The position numbers and the translations under genes are program-made. This document shows, piece by piece, positions 34,722 through 45,655 of a stretch of 64,000 nucleotides of DNA. The stretch's first letter is position 1, and each line of letters begins with the position of its first letter. This stretch comes from Chaetomium olivaceum (lineage: Eukaryota; Ascomycota; Sordariomycetes; Sordariales; Chaetomiaceae), in the NCBI GenBank assembly GCA_039881045.1, contig JAYWVB010000014.1:434001-498000 (forward strand), written 5' to 3'. Below the pieces are notes generated by a model. The model did not search any database. It was given only the letters and a program-made list of their open reading frames with translations, and was not told where the DNA came from.

Positions 34722-36760
34722 ATGAGAGCGGCGACGGAATCGGATATGGCGGCCACACGACGCTCCACTCCAGGTCGGAGATGGCTCATACACTTGAGCC
34801 TCTGCCTCGGATTACTCTTCCAGCTGTCGTCCCAGCAACGCGACCCTGTCAAGGACTTCTGCCGGAGGTTCGGACACCAAGCTGTGATAGTTGACCGCAA
34901 AGTCTACATCGACGGCGGACTGGTAAACTGGAATCCTATGGACCAGGATCCGGGAAACTACACGAGTAAGTCCCTAGCTACCTAAGGTCAGATAGCTTCT
35001 AGGCTGTGAGCCCACGAGCTCTGTTCTGACTTCACCACCTACCCCAGACTCATGGCTTATCTACCACGACCTCGACACCTACCACGAGAAGATGCCGCAG
35101 ATATACGCCAACCTCAGCAAGAATGCTTCTGTCCCTTCCGTCCATGGCGGCGCGCTGTGGGCTGATGATGTCAACTACCGCCTCTTTATGTTTGGCGGTG
35201 AGTTCCACGAGGGCAGCGCATTGCCCACGACGTTCAACTTGCTGTCCTACGATATCTGGTATAATCAGTGGGATAATTTGGGGCCGATCGGCGCCGGGAT
35301 CCAGCGGGTCAGCTATGGCGCGTCGACCAATGTGGCTGAGAGAGGAGAAGGATACTTCTATGGTGGATATCTGTCCAACACCTCGGTGCCTGGGTGGCGA
35401 GGGCCGCCGTCAGCGACAAAAGGCCTGATTCGGTATAGGATGGACGACAACTCATGGATGAACCTGACGGGGCCGGACACCATCGGGCGAGCAGAGGGCG
35501 TGATGGTCTCTCTCCCGGTGAGCGATGGCGGCATGCTCGTCTACTTTGGCGGCGTGCAAGACATGTACCGCAATGGCACCATGGTACCGCAGCCGATGGA
35601 CCAGATATTCCTATACGACATCATTTCCAATCGATGGCATATCCAAACGGCAAACGGCACCATTCCCGAGTACCGCAAGAGATTCTGCGCCGGGGCTGTG
35701 TGGGCCAAGGACAAGAGTAGCTACAACATGTAGGGCGTCACCCTCCCCCTCTTCTCTTACCCAAACCCTTTCTCTCAAGCCACTGACATCTTCCGCTGGC
35801 AGCTATATCAACGCCGGCGCCGGTTTCGGCGGCCTGGGCTACGACGATGTCTACGTCCTCTCCCTACCCTCCTTCACCTGGATAAAGACCTACCCCCTGG
35901 ACCGCAACGGCACCGGCGACTACCCCTCGCACAGCCTAACCTGCACCGTCGTCAACGACGGCGCCCAGATGCTGACCATCGGCGGCAGCTTCCCCAAGGA
36001 CAACACCTGCGATTACGAGCAGGTCTGGGGCGTGCACAACATGGACCTCGGCAACCGCATCCCCGACAACTTCCAGAAGGTCTGGGCCGGGTACGCGCCT
36101 GCGGTGACGGGCTACAGCGTGCCCGACTTCGTGACCCAGGTCATTGGCGGGAATGAGAACGGCTCCGCGACCAAGCTCGTCCCCGCGGCGGGCTTTGTGA
36201 ACCACGACCTGGGCATCCTGCTGGGGATGAAGGCGACCTTTCCGAACCGGACGAGGGCGAGCGACGGCCGCGTGGATCCGGCCAAGGCCGCAGATGGTGC
36301 CGAAACCGGTGCTAAGTTGGGCCTCTCGACCGGCGCCATCGCGGGCATCGCCGTCGGCGGCGCCGTGGCGCTGCTTGCCCTCCTCCTCGCCGCGCTGTGG
36401 GGATTCCGCAGGAAGCGCAAGCCACCACCACCACCCCAGCCGACGGCCGGGGACCAACAAGGCTACCATTCCACGTCGCACCAGTCGGCGACAAGCCATT
36501 ACTACGAGCAGTCGCGAAGCGGCGCCCAGCACATGAGCCCCTCGGGGTCCGACGGCGCAACCCTAGGTCCCTCCAGCGCCCGCTGGAGCTGGCGACCTGC
36601 GGCACCGTCCGAGATGGAGGGCAGAAACTACACGCCTCAGGAGCTAGACGCCGGGAGTGTACCACAGGGGCATGGCAGCGAGCACATGCGCCCAGGTGAG
36701 GTGCCGTGGTATGAGCCAGGCATAGGACAGGAGCAAGGCGGATATGTCTTACCGAAATAG
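34722..36760 (+). CDS. Kelch-repeat single-pass membrane protein
   Basis: A cell-surface-type protein of 627 residues in three exons (introns 34966-35047 and 35730-35802). A hydrophobic N-terminal segment (HLSLCLGLLFQL) serves as signal peptide or anchor. It precedes a long extracellular kelch beta-propeller with blades such as QAVIVDRKVYIDGG, YRLFMFGGEF, GMLVYFGGVQD and QMLTIGGSF, and several N-glycosylation sites. Near residue 450 is the membrane helix AIAGIAVGGAVALLALLLAA with a basic stop (FRRKRK). A Pro/Ser/Gln-rich cytoplasmic tail ends at 36760. This layout is common in filamentous fungi, and the role is unknown, perhaps cell-wall sensing. The ATG at 34722 is chosen; an in-frame ATG at 34746 would give a better signal peptide. 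The gene is intact. Confidence 0.88.
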
Positions 36761-37463
36761 CGGGAGGCGCGTGGCGGAAGAACACAAATGAGAAAAGGAT
36801 CCGTGACAGCTAAGGTCCCGGTGGGATACCCTTGTATACAGTTTAATATACCAGCACTGTTCATCTGTCTACATGAGCGCTCTAGCAAGCACGACGCCCG
36901 CAATTCCTACCCATATCCCTCTTTCCACCACCACCCAGCCAGCGCTGCTGAACTTTGCCGTGCCCACCGGCTGAGACGCAAAGGCCGTGCCGTTGCTAAT
37001 CGACACGAGCGGCACAACCCGTAGGTTGGACGCCGCCGCGCCGCCGTGATTTGCGGCGTCCGGGGTTTGCTGGCCAATCATTCCAAGTACCAGCAACGTC
37101 CTTAACGGCTCCGTAGCGCTGGAAATATCAATAGGACCCAGCATGGGGGAGACAGCCTCTGTCAGTTTCGGCTGGGAGAGCGGGGCCAGGGCCGGAGCCC
37201 ATCGGGGTGGCGAAGGAGAGCACGGCGGAGGATTGGAGGGCCATAGCGGAAGACCCGACGACAATCTGGAGAGGGTTTGTAATGGCGGAGGGGAAGGCCC
37301 CTGAGCATTTTCCGCTTCGGAAACGCCCCCTGTTCGTATTCGTATTCGTGATGGCTTACAGAACTTGGATCTCCCTACTACCATACAGAACACACCAAAC
37401 AACAGACCAAAAGTATATATTCCTATAACTCTTCCTTCATTTTCGTGGCCTCTGAATACTGTT
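36761..37463. other. Intergenic region
   Basis: Spacer upstream of the hydrolase. A minus-strand frame at 36869-37386 ends in a hydrophobic, GPI-signal-like tail (GIWVGIAGVVLARALM), but it overlaps the hydrolase promoter. I found no motif, so I leave it uncalled. Confidence 0.4.
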
Positions 37464-38567
37464 ATGCATACTTCTTTTCACAAAGCCCTTCTTACCGCCG
37501 TACTTTCCCCTCTCATAGCCCACACGATGTCAACCCTGGCTTCTCCCGTATCCCCTTTTGGACTCAGTGTCCACCCGTTTCCATCCCCAACCCACAACGC
37601 CTGTGCCTACGAAAGGGGTTCTTCCTCAGCCAAAAACGCCCTCGTTTTTATTGGCGGACTCACCACCGGCCCACATGCGATGAATCTCACCGCCCTGTCA
37701 AAAATGCTGGAGGGGTCCCCCTTGGACTACTCGCTCTGGGAATTCCGAATGCGCAGTTCTTACTCCGGTTTCGGGTACTCCAGCATTGCCAACGATGTCG
37801 AGGATACAGCCGCCCTAGTGCAGTATCTACGGGGTATTGGCAAGGAGAAGATCGTCCTGATGGGCGCATCGACTGGTGTGTGTCCCAGACTTCCATCTTA
37901 TCACGGTAAGCTCCAGTCACTAACACGCCCAGGCTGCCAGGACTGCCTTGAGTACACCAACCGCGACAAGTACCAGACGCCTCCAGTAGACGGTTACATC
38001 CTCACCAGCCCAGTCTCCGACCGCGAGTCCGTCGTCCTCTTCATGTCCCCCGAGGAATCCGCCAAGAGCCTCCAGGTGGCCCAGGCAATGATTGTCGATG
38101 GCCGGAAAGACGAGCCAATGCCAAAGCAATATCTCCCGTTTGTTTTCACGACCCCAGTCACCGCTTACAGATGGAATTCCCTTGCTGCCGAAGGGTACGT
38201 ACACCCCCCACCCCCCTTGCCCGCCCATCCGTCTTCCCCCATTCCACCTCAAAAGCTCCCTAACTGACACCCACCCACCCCCAGCGGCGACGAGGACTAC
38301 TTCTCCTCCGACCTCCTCGACACCACCCTCGCAACCACATTTGGCCGTGTCGACAAGCCCCTGCTGGTTCTACCTGCGGCCGAAGACGAGATGGTCCCGT
38401 CCACGGTGGACAGGCAGGAATTACTCGGGAGATGGATGGCGGCGTGTAGGGATGGGGTTGCTAGCGACTTGTCGGGGTTCATTCCGAGCGCTGATCATAG
38501 TGTGACGGGGATTGAGGCGCAGGAGTGGGTGGCCGAGCGGGTGAGGGCGTTTTTGGGGAGGCTTTGA
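37464..38567 (+). CDS. DUF1749 alpha/beta-hydrolase
   Basis: An alpha/beta-hydrolase of the DUF1749 type, related to fungal esterases some of which act on siderophores. It has 318 residues in three exons, with introns at 37876-37932 and 38195-38284. Landmarks are ALVFIGGLTTGP (oxyanion region), the nucleophile elbow region GASTGCQDCLEY spanning intron 1, PLLVLPAAEDEMVP with the likely acid, and SADHSVTG with the catalytic His. The typical Ser-elbow GHSTGCQD is GASTGCQD here; the Ser remains. The start may be 37464, with a signal-like MHTSFHKALLTAVLSPL, or 37527 (MSTLASP). The 5' end is duplicated at 33.7 kb. The gene is intact. Confidence 0.83.
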
Positions 38568-39416
38568 GAGGAGAAGGGGGAGGGTAAAATGCAGTTATGT
38601 GTAAAATGCAGTTATGTGGGTGACTGGGTTTGTAGACACCTACCTTAGGTATTTTGGCTTTGATATGTACTGTACATCTATCGACCTGGGTGCTTTTGGC
38701 CGGGAATTAAACCAACAAAATCCCATAGAAAGTTGTTGCCCTTTTGGCCATCAATGCCAGCAAATTCTCCACCCGCCCAACCATGTTCCCAGCCCTGGAA
38801 TCAGCCAGTGATGGCATCGTGCCCAATTCCGATGGGTTTCCTATGCGGCCCGAGGTCATTGCAATTTGCAAGACGACACGGGATGCCGCCATGTCTCCAC
38901 CCCGGTTCCATCCTTATGTGCGGCCACGACGTCACCTCGTTACGCCGTCTTCGAGTCCACCCACGAATCTGCATCGGTAATAGCCGAAAGTCGAGTTTCA
39001 TCGGGCCGTGTTCTGACGGGTACAGTAACCGCAGGCGAGACCCAGCGAAGTCATAACTATCAGGACACACACAGCAAGGGTTAACTAATCCTGGCACCGG
39101 TCACAGGACCACGGGACAGCCATCGGTGTCAATAAAATCGAACTCCCCTTCCAATGGCAGTATGCGAATTACCAACAAAAGCAGGAAGTTGATAGCGTGG
39201 GCGAGCAGCGGAAGATTTCAATCCCGACATCCGCCTCCAAATACCGACTCCATCGCGACTGCGACCGAGGTTGCGCCGTTACGGTGGCTGTGGGGAAGGC
39301 GGAGGTCCGGGGACAAGAGTGGGGTCGGCGATGACGGGATGGGATGGTGGTGGGTGGACGTTGCCGACGGCAAATGACATGCAGTTAACAGTTAACCACT
39401 CAAAACTTAAAAGTTC
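38568..39416. other. Intergenic region, short direct repeat
   Basis: A direct repeat AAAATGCAGTTATGTG occurs twice at 38586-38617, just after the hydrolase gene. No gene was recognised in the rest. Confidence 0.45.
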
Positions 39417-40661
39417 ATGTTCTCCCTCAGAAAGGTGTTCCCAGGAACATCACCCTTGCATTCTTCTCGACTCGTCCAAAAGTTAAGCCTGTCAAATATG
39501 TCCCGCCCAGTCAAGGTCGCCGTCCTCGACGACTACCAAGGCATCTCCGAGCCCAAGTTTAAGGCCCTAGATGCCTCCAAATACGATGTCTCCTTCTTCA
39601 AAGACACTCTACGCCCCTACAACCACCCAGACACGCCCCAAGATGTCAAAGACAAGCTAGTCTCCCGCCTCGAACCTTTTACCGTGATCTGTATGTACAT
39701 CCCCCTTTCCACAGCCCCCCTCCAGGGCCCTCCTCCCCACCAGCACCCCAAACTAACCCCCCCCAAACCAGCCACCATGCGGGAACGCACCCCTTTCCCC
39801 CGCGATCTCATCGCCCGCCTGCCCAACCTCCAACTGCTACTCACCACCGGCAACCGCAACCTGGCCCTCGACCTCGACGCCTTCCGGGAGCGGGGGATCC
39901 CCGTGGCCGGGACCGGCAGCCGCGCACCCGCCGGCGGGCCGCCCCTGGCCGACAGCACCACGGAGCACTGCGTGGCGCTGGTGCTGGCGGCGGCGCGCAA
40001 CCTCGCGCAGGACGACGCCGCCGTCAAGGCCGGCGCGTGGCAGACGGCGCCCGCGGTGAGCCTGCGCGGGAAGGTGCTGGGCGTGGTGGGGCTGGGCCGG
40101 CTGGGCGCGGCGGTGGCGAGGATCATGAGCGTCGCGTTCGGGATGCGCGTGGTCGCGTGGAGCGAGAACCTGACGCAGGAGCGCGCCGATGAGAGGGCGA
40201 GGGAGGCGGGCCTGCCGGTGGAGGATGCGCAGGGCGCGAAGACGTTCGCGGTGGTGCCGAAGGAGGACTTGTTTCGCTCGGCGGATGTCGTGAGCTTGCA
40301 TCTGGTGCTGTCGGATCGCTCGCGCGGGGTTGTGGCGGCGGCGGATCTGGAGGTGATGAAGCCGACGGCTATCTTGGTCAATACGTCAAGGGGCCCATTA
40401 GTGGTGGAAGAGGACTTGCTAGGTGTGCTGGAGAAGGGCGGTATTCGGGCAGCGGCGCTGGATGTGTTTGAGTTGGAGCCACTGCCGCTGGAGAGCCGGT
40501 GGAGGACGACGAAATGGGGCCAGGACGGGCGGAGCCGGGTGCTGCTGACGCCGCATATGGGATACGTCGAGGAGGCCACGCTGAATGCGTGGTATGACCA
40601 GCAGGTTGAAACCATCCAGCAGTGGGGAAAGGGTGAGGAGATATCCCAGCGGCTTTGCTAG
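39417..40661 (+). CDS. D-isomer-specific 2-hydroxyacid dehydrogenase family protein
   Basis: An NAD(P)-dependent dehydrogenase that reduces or oxidises 2-oxo/2-hydroxy acids. The protein has 387 residues from the first ATG and one intron (39691-39771; its 81 bases keep the frame open, but splicing restores FTVISTMRERTPFP). The nucleotide-binding loop is GVVGLGRLGAAVARI. The catalytic Arg is in NTSRGPLV, the Glu in ALDVFELEP and the His in LLTPHMGYV. The substrate cannot be read from the sequence. There are two plausible starts. The ATG at 39417 gives a basic, Ser-rich presequence (MFSLRKVFPGTSPLHSSRL) that looks mitochondrial, and the ATG at 39498 (MSRPVKVAVLDDYQG) matches the usual family start. 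The gene is intact and GC-rich. Confidence 0.88.
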   Translation: MFSLRKVFPGTSPLHSSRLVQKLSLSNMSRPVKVAVLDDYQGISEPKFKALDASKYDVSFFKDTLRPYNHPDTPQDVKDKLVSRLEPFTVICMYIPLSTAPLQGPPPHQHPKLTPPKPATMRERTPFPRDLIARLPNLQLLLTTGNRNLALDLDAFRERGIPVAGTGSRAPAGGPPLADSTTEHCVALVLAAARNLAQDDAAVKAGAWQTAPAVSLRGKVLGVVGLGRLGAAVARIMSVAFGMRVVAWSENLTQERADERAREAGLPVEDAQGAKTFAVVPKEDLFRSADVVSLHLVLSDRSRGVVAAADLEVMKPTAILVNTSRGPLVVEEDLLGVLEKGGIRAAALDVFELEPLPLESRWRTTKWGQDGRSRVLLTPHMGYVEEATLNAWYDQQVETIQQWGKGEEISQRLC

Positions 40662-41249
40662 TTAGTTGAGTTGGAGGTAAGCTCGGAAGTGGTGGACATT
40701 GGGAACTCGGCCATCATCAAATCGAGCAGCGGGCTCGTGACTTGCGGGCGGGCGGGAAGTTGCATACAAACGACGGACTGCAAAGAGATTGGTCCATTCA
40801 CAACATCTTCATTGTTCACCTCACCAGACCTTAACATCTTGTACATGACACAGTATTGATGCCAGAGCTTGGAGAGGGCTGCAGTTTGTGAATGCCGAAA
40901 CTGAATTCCCGCCTTGGGGATCAGGAGTCAAATGCTCCTGCTCTCAAACTCTCTCATCGCATTGCCGTGCCTTCCATGTTTAGCTTTTATCCAGTTCCAG
41001 AGCGCACAAACCTGGATTCTGGTTGGTTTAAATCACTCGCTTGTACTAAAATACTGACAATTCAAACGCGTTCCCTCCCATGACAGCCGACCGTGTTCCT
41101 CTCTCCATACAACCGACCGCGTTTCCTTCCTTGCACCCAACCACGTTTCTTTCTCCATCAATACAACCGACTCCCTTTCTTTCAAATCTTCCTTTAGAAC
41201 TCCACCGATCCCCCATCAACTCTTCTTCCCCAACCATTCACCCGACAGC

Positions 41250-41296
<47 letters not shown>

Positions 41297-41429
41297 GCGT
41301 TGTCACCACCATCATTGAGTTTCATTTTCCCTCATCCCTTCACCACTCTATTATCGACTACATCTTTCAACAGTGATTGGGAGTCTTCGCACCTTCATTT
41401 CAAAAGATTGAGAGTTTACACACTCCATC
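40662..41429. other. Intergenic region with (CAA)n microsatellite
   Basis: It contains a CAA/AAC trinucleotide run of about 16 units at 41248-41296, in the likely leader of the downstream gene. The surrounding pyrimidine-rich sequence also carries loosely repeated CAACCGAC...TTTC words (41090-41180). Confidence 0.6.
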
Positions 41430-42866
41430 ATGAACGGGCCTGAAGTCAAGCGGGAGCCTGGTGAGACGCGGATCTTACCGTCGACCACTGAGGTGAAGCG
41501 AGAGCCCGGCGATGCACGGGTTTCCTCACCTCTCGAAGAGATCAAACAAGAACCCCAGGGTAATTATTTTATGGTTCCAGAGAAGGGCGTCGCTAACTGT
41601 CAACAGAGGCCATATGGTTCCGCACCAGCCATCAAACCAAAGGTCGGCCTGCCTCACGTATGTATTTTCTTTCCGCCTTTATCGGAAACTTTACTAATTA
41701 CTCCAGTTGAGCCAGGCGAGATCGCTGGGAGTCGCTTCCCACGCGGCCTTTATGAGACACCCGCGGCTCGTCGTCGGGACACCAGCCGCAGCTCCAGAAG
41801 TTCCAGAAGCAAGAGCGGTCGACATGCGGGGGGTTCGGCTCAGAATCAGAGCAGCCCCCTAAGACCCTCCAGGGATCGCATCATGCAGGAACAGCTACGA
41901 CTTCGTCGGGAACTCAATGCCCGTGCCATCCCTAAAGGCCCTACCGGGGCCAGCGTTGGGCAGCTGTCCACGTCGAGGGGTGGTCGAGGCACGGGTGGCC
42001 CAGGTCTCTTTCCGATCCCGAGCTGGCCGGCCGCTGCCAATACTGGTGGCTCTACATCCAACGGCAATGGCCAACCTGGCCAGTATTCAAACGTGGTGGA
42101 GCGCCTATCGAAAGAGTGCCAGATGCGCCATTTCAACCTGGAGTGGCAATTTCGAACTTTGCCGAGCGGCAAATTCACCTGCCATGTGAAGCTGCGTGAT
42201 GAAGTCGTCCGGGGTGACGGCGAACATGAATGCCAGCAGACTGCAAAAGTGGCAGTTGCCAGCAAAGCTCTGGCTATTGTTCGAGGGTGGCCCCTCGATG
42301 GTTATTGGTCGACACCAGCAACTGTGCCGACCAGACCGCAGGCACACAGGGATGCCTTTCGCAATGGTCGGACCGTGCCGACCGTGAAGCGAGAGGGGCC
42401 CTCTGTGATGGGAGCCCCGGGCCGCGGTGCACTGACAGTCACGGCTCCTCGAGGACCTCGGCGATCCGGACAGCAGGTCGCTCTACTCGGCCATATGAGT
42501 AGGGTCATGGGCATTCCGATCCCCGCGTCTTCGAGGGCCAATCCGGAGGCAACAAAGGCATTTCTTGAGGGCGTGGCTATCGGCACGCGTCTTGCCAGCG
42601 CAGGCATCTCCGGGTACTCCATGCGGGACAGGTCCCGGTCGCCAGTCACCTCTCGGGGCCCCTCCGGGGCCTCCTCAAACATCTACCGGACCCGTTCGCC
42701 GACTCGCGAGATTGGAAGGCTGAACTCGTCTCCACGAAACGGCCAAACCCGCACATCCCCGCTCCGCTTGCCTATTCGTGAGCAGGGTAGACTGAGCCCG
42801 CCCTCGGTGCACGACCGGTGGGTGCATGACCGGTACCGAGACGACAGCCGACCTAGCCGCGACTAG
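41430..42866 (+). CDS. Arg/Ser-rich protein with a putative double-stranded-RNA-binding domain
   Basis: A predicted nuclear protein of 446 residues in three exons. The introns are 41560-41606 (branch GCTAAC) and 41658-41706; both must be spliced to keep the frame. The N-terminus repeats a KREPGE-type motif (VKREPGETR, VKREPGDAR, IKQEP) that resembles SUMO-acceptor psi-KxE sites. An RS-like patch (RDTSRSSRSSRSKSGRH) follows. The central segment, from VVERLSKECQMRHFN to AKVAVASKALAIVRGW, has the alpha-beta-beta-beta-alpha pattern and Ala-rich last helix of a dsRBD; this is a pattern-based call. The C-terminus is rich in RSRSP/TRSP motifs. The role is unknown; RNA binding or splicing is plausible. 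The gene is intact. Confidence 0.7.
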   Translation: MNGPEVKREPGETRILPSTTEVKREPGDARVSSPLEEIKQEPQGNYFMVPEKGVANCQQRPYGSAPAIKPKVGLPHVCIFFPPLSETLLITPVEPGEIAGSRFPRGLYETPAARRRDTSRSSRSSRSKSGRHAGGSAQNQSSPLRPSRDRIMQEQLRLRRELNARAIPKGPTGASVGQLSTSRGGRGTGGPGLFPIPSWPAAANTGGSTSNGNGQPGQYSNVVERLSKECQMRHFNLEWQFRTLPSGKFTCHVKLRDEVVRGDGEHECQQTAKVAVASKALAIVRGWPLDGYWSTPATVPTRPQAHRDAFRNGRTVPTVKREGPSVMGAPGRGALTVTAPRGPRRSGQQVALLGHMSRVMGIPIPASSRANPEATKAFLEGVAIGTRLASAGISGYSMRDRSRSPVTSRGPSGASSNIYRTRSPTREIGRLNSSPRNGQTRTSPLRLPIREQGRLSPPSVHDRWVHDRYRDDSRPSRD

Positions 42867-43222
42867 GGAGATGGCGAGACGGCTTGGGCCGGGTTGTTGC
42901 CTACCACCCTGTGTTACGGGGACCCTTGATCTGACCGGTCAATTCATCATGGCTATTAGCCTTGGTTTTGTTGGGAAGGAAAGTTGTTTTGTTTGGAAGG
43001 GAATAGTGCATCGTCATCTGAGATAGCACCGGAGCGGATATTTGTGGGATAACCAGATGCATCACAAGGCCCAGCGGCCTAAACTCATGTAGAGTAGTAG
43101 TCTATCATACTTGTAGGACAATCCACTTACTGCGTTCTCGCCATCCTGTAACTTCAAGGTCTTCCCACGAGAGGTCGCCTCTCCCATCACTTTATGAATG
43201 CAACTGACACAAACCCCCCTCC
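42867..43222. other. Convergent 3' intergenic region
   Basis: Short spacer between the ends of the dsRBD-like gene (plus) and the SDR gene (minus). It presumably holds both polyadenylation sites. No other feature is seen. Confidence 0.5.
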
Positions 43223-44181
43223 TCACAGCTTGCTCGGCATCCGCGTCGCCCCATCCAGCCTAATCACCACCCCATTCAACATGACATTCTCGATCACCTG
43301 CCGCACCAGCGAAGCAAACTCCTCCGGCTGCCCCGGCCGCGCGGGGAACTCCCATCGCCTTCTTCAACCCCACCCGCACCTTCTCCGACATATGCGCCGT
43401 CATATTCGAGTCGAACATGCTCGGCGCAATGGTCACCACCCGGATCCCAAACCGCGACAAGTCCCGCGCCATCGGCAGCGTCATGGCCGCCACCGCCCCT
43501 TTGCTCGCCGCGTACGCCACCTGGCCCATCTGCCCCTCGAACGCCGCCGCGCTCGACACCATCACCACCACCCCGCGCTCCCCATCCTCCCCCTCACCCG
43601 CCACCGCCCCCAGGTGGGGAAGCACCTGCCGCACCAGATCCAGCGTGCCCCGCAGATTGATCCCCAGCACGAAGTCCACCCCCTCCATCCCCACCGGCCG
43701 CAGCTCCTTGTCCAGCAACAGCCCCGGCAACCCCACCCCGGCCGCGGGGATCACGCCCCCCAGCGGCTTGCCGGTCTCGGCGGTCCAGGCCACGGTGGCG
43801 CCCACGGCGGAGGCGATGCTGCTGGTGGAGGAGACGTCACAGGGGAGGAATTTGGCTTGGTGGGCGCCGAGTTCTTGGATGAGGGGGTGCCCTGCTCGTC
43901 GTTCATGTCCAGGATCGCTACGTGCCCGCCGAGAGAGCAGATGGTGCGGGCGCAGGCGCGGCCGAGGCCGGAGGCGCTGGGGAGCGGGGGTTATGACAGT
44001 GTCTTGAGTGCCGGTTTTGGGGGGTGGGAGAGTTGGGGGGGTAGGATGGGTAGGGAGGTTTGGGGATTGAGATGGGCTTTGGGGATTGCGATGGGGTATG
44101 GGTGGGGATGTGGTGGTGTGGTGGTGCTGAGGTTGGGGCTTACCCGCCTGAGATGACAAAGGTCCGGCCTGATATCTTCAT
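43223..44181 (-). CDS. Short-chain dehydrogenase/reductase, two compensating one-base indels
   Basis: A classical SDR, predicted to be an NAD(P)-dependent alcohol/ketone oxidoreductase of 263 residues. A tiny exon 1 encodes MKISGRTFVISG. After the intron (43977-44143) the Rossmann motif is completed as GGASGLGRACA. NAG is replaced by a PAAGVGLPG-type stretch, followed by VVMVSSAAAFEG and the catalytic YAASKGAVAAM (YxxxK). Two frame breaks occur. One base is missing at 43890-43892, between DMNDEQG and HPLIQELG. One base is extra at 43351-43353, before PARPGQPEEFASLVRQVI. Correcting both gives 264 codons and the family C-terminus RLDGATRMPSKL. Both sites are three-base runs, so sequencing error is a fair explanation. 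The first exon and promoter are duplicated at 50.1 kb. Confidence 0.8.
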
Positions 44182-45655
44182 CTTGGGTGACCTGTGATGT
44201 AGAAATGAGGTGTTGGGGGTTGAGAACTTAAAAAGTGAGATTCACAGTTAAAAGGTGTTGTTGTTGAAGTCGGGTGCATGTGCCGGGATGATTCCATGGC
44301 TCGGGCCAATGCCGCCCATCCCCACTGCCGCTCGGTGGAGACAGACCTCGGCTGCAAGTCAGACCCCGGTTTCTTATGCAGCGTGCGCGCTGTAATCTGT
44401 ATGTAATTACCTGCCTTTCTGTATGGCTAGCAAAGACGAGGTACGTAACATGTCGTCGTGAAGCCCCCTTCCCCCCCCTTTCTACTCCCCAGCTGCGACC
44501 GGTTGGTTGCCAGACCAATCTTCTAGTAGCGTCCCGCGATGAATCCCCAAGGCAAAGACCTCCTCAACAACCACCGCGTCCGCGTGGTCAAGTGAGTCAG
44601 TTTGGGTGTCATTGTTCTTCTGCTTCCCAGCCGCGTGCGTGCTTTGAAACTGCGACCCGAAATCTAATTGCTGTGCTTGAATTTCAGCGTCTGGAGACCG
44701 TCAGTATGGCCACACCACAGCCAAAGATAAACATCGCTATTCAGGACGATGAGAACATCGTCGACCTCCGTCCCCCATGCCCTCTTGCAAAGCACCTCTA
44801 CTACTCCTTGAATTTACTGCAAGTGCATCGTCGCATACCACCTCTGACACAAGCATCCTCGGAACCGCTTGAATAGGTATGGACCATTCTGGGAAGGGTC
44901 ATTTCAACACCGTTGTTTGTGCATGAGTGGTGTTGAACTTAATAACGACGCGATGACCAGGGACTTTGTGCTGAGTTACTAAGTAAGGTAGCTAGGGTAC
45001 CTCGTACTTGCAGTGCTGTAAGAAATCAGAAACGCTGCGAGTCACCAATCACGTCTAGCCCCCCGACCTCCTCGTCCTTCAAGCATCCCAGTATAGAACT
45101 TGAACCGAGGTTCATAGACAGCCTGTAATGTGGAAGATGTTCAAATTCTATTTTTTTCAACTCGCTGTTTCTGCTTCTCCTCCTTCCCCGGCTCCTCGCC
45201 CTAATCCTTGTTGATGGTTGATGCAGACCGGCGAATTTCAACCGAATCGGGCATATACCGAGCCTACGTCCGCGCCCTCTGAGCTTTCACCCCGCTTTCT
45301 ATATCAGGGCACGAGACCGAGCCATGGTATCAAGCTAACGATGCAGCAGACGTGGATACAGACGCGTGGCAATGTTCTCGAGAGATGGAGTCAATTTTGC
45401 ACGAACAATTTAGATTGGGACACTATACATCTGACAGTTCTCCCTTGGGCTCACAGGAAAGCATAACAAACGTTACTTGAATTTTGGATGTCTTCGGGCT
45501 TAGTTGAGAGTGTCATTTCTCTTGGCTTTCTTCAATCCAGATGTGAACAAAGATGCCACTCATCCGGGGTGGACCACAGGTGGACTTCCGCCATTTTACT
45601 CCCCCCCAACTTCCTTCACCGAGACCATCATCTCGTCTTATTGGCAAACCTCAAT
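44182..45655. other. Intergenic region between SDR and dioxygenase genes
   Basis: A divergent promoter region of 1.5 kb. The part nearest the SDR (44182-44385) is the parent of the copy at 50.2-50.45 kb. A possible short exon pair around 44539-44720 was considered and rejected. Confidence 0.45.

Noticed and set aside
36869..37402. A minus-strand 170-codon frame with a GPI-like hydrophobic tail
   Set aside because: It overlaps the hydrolase promoter, has no motif, and its longest form begins with TTG.
44539..44730. A remnant of a GA4-desaturase/CmcJ-like gene (HRVRVVNVWRP across an intron)
   Set aside because: Only one short motif is present and the frame stops a few codons later; chance cannot be excluded.
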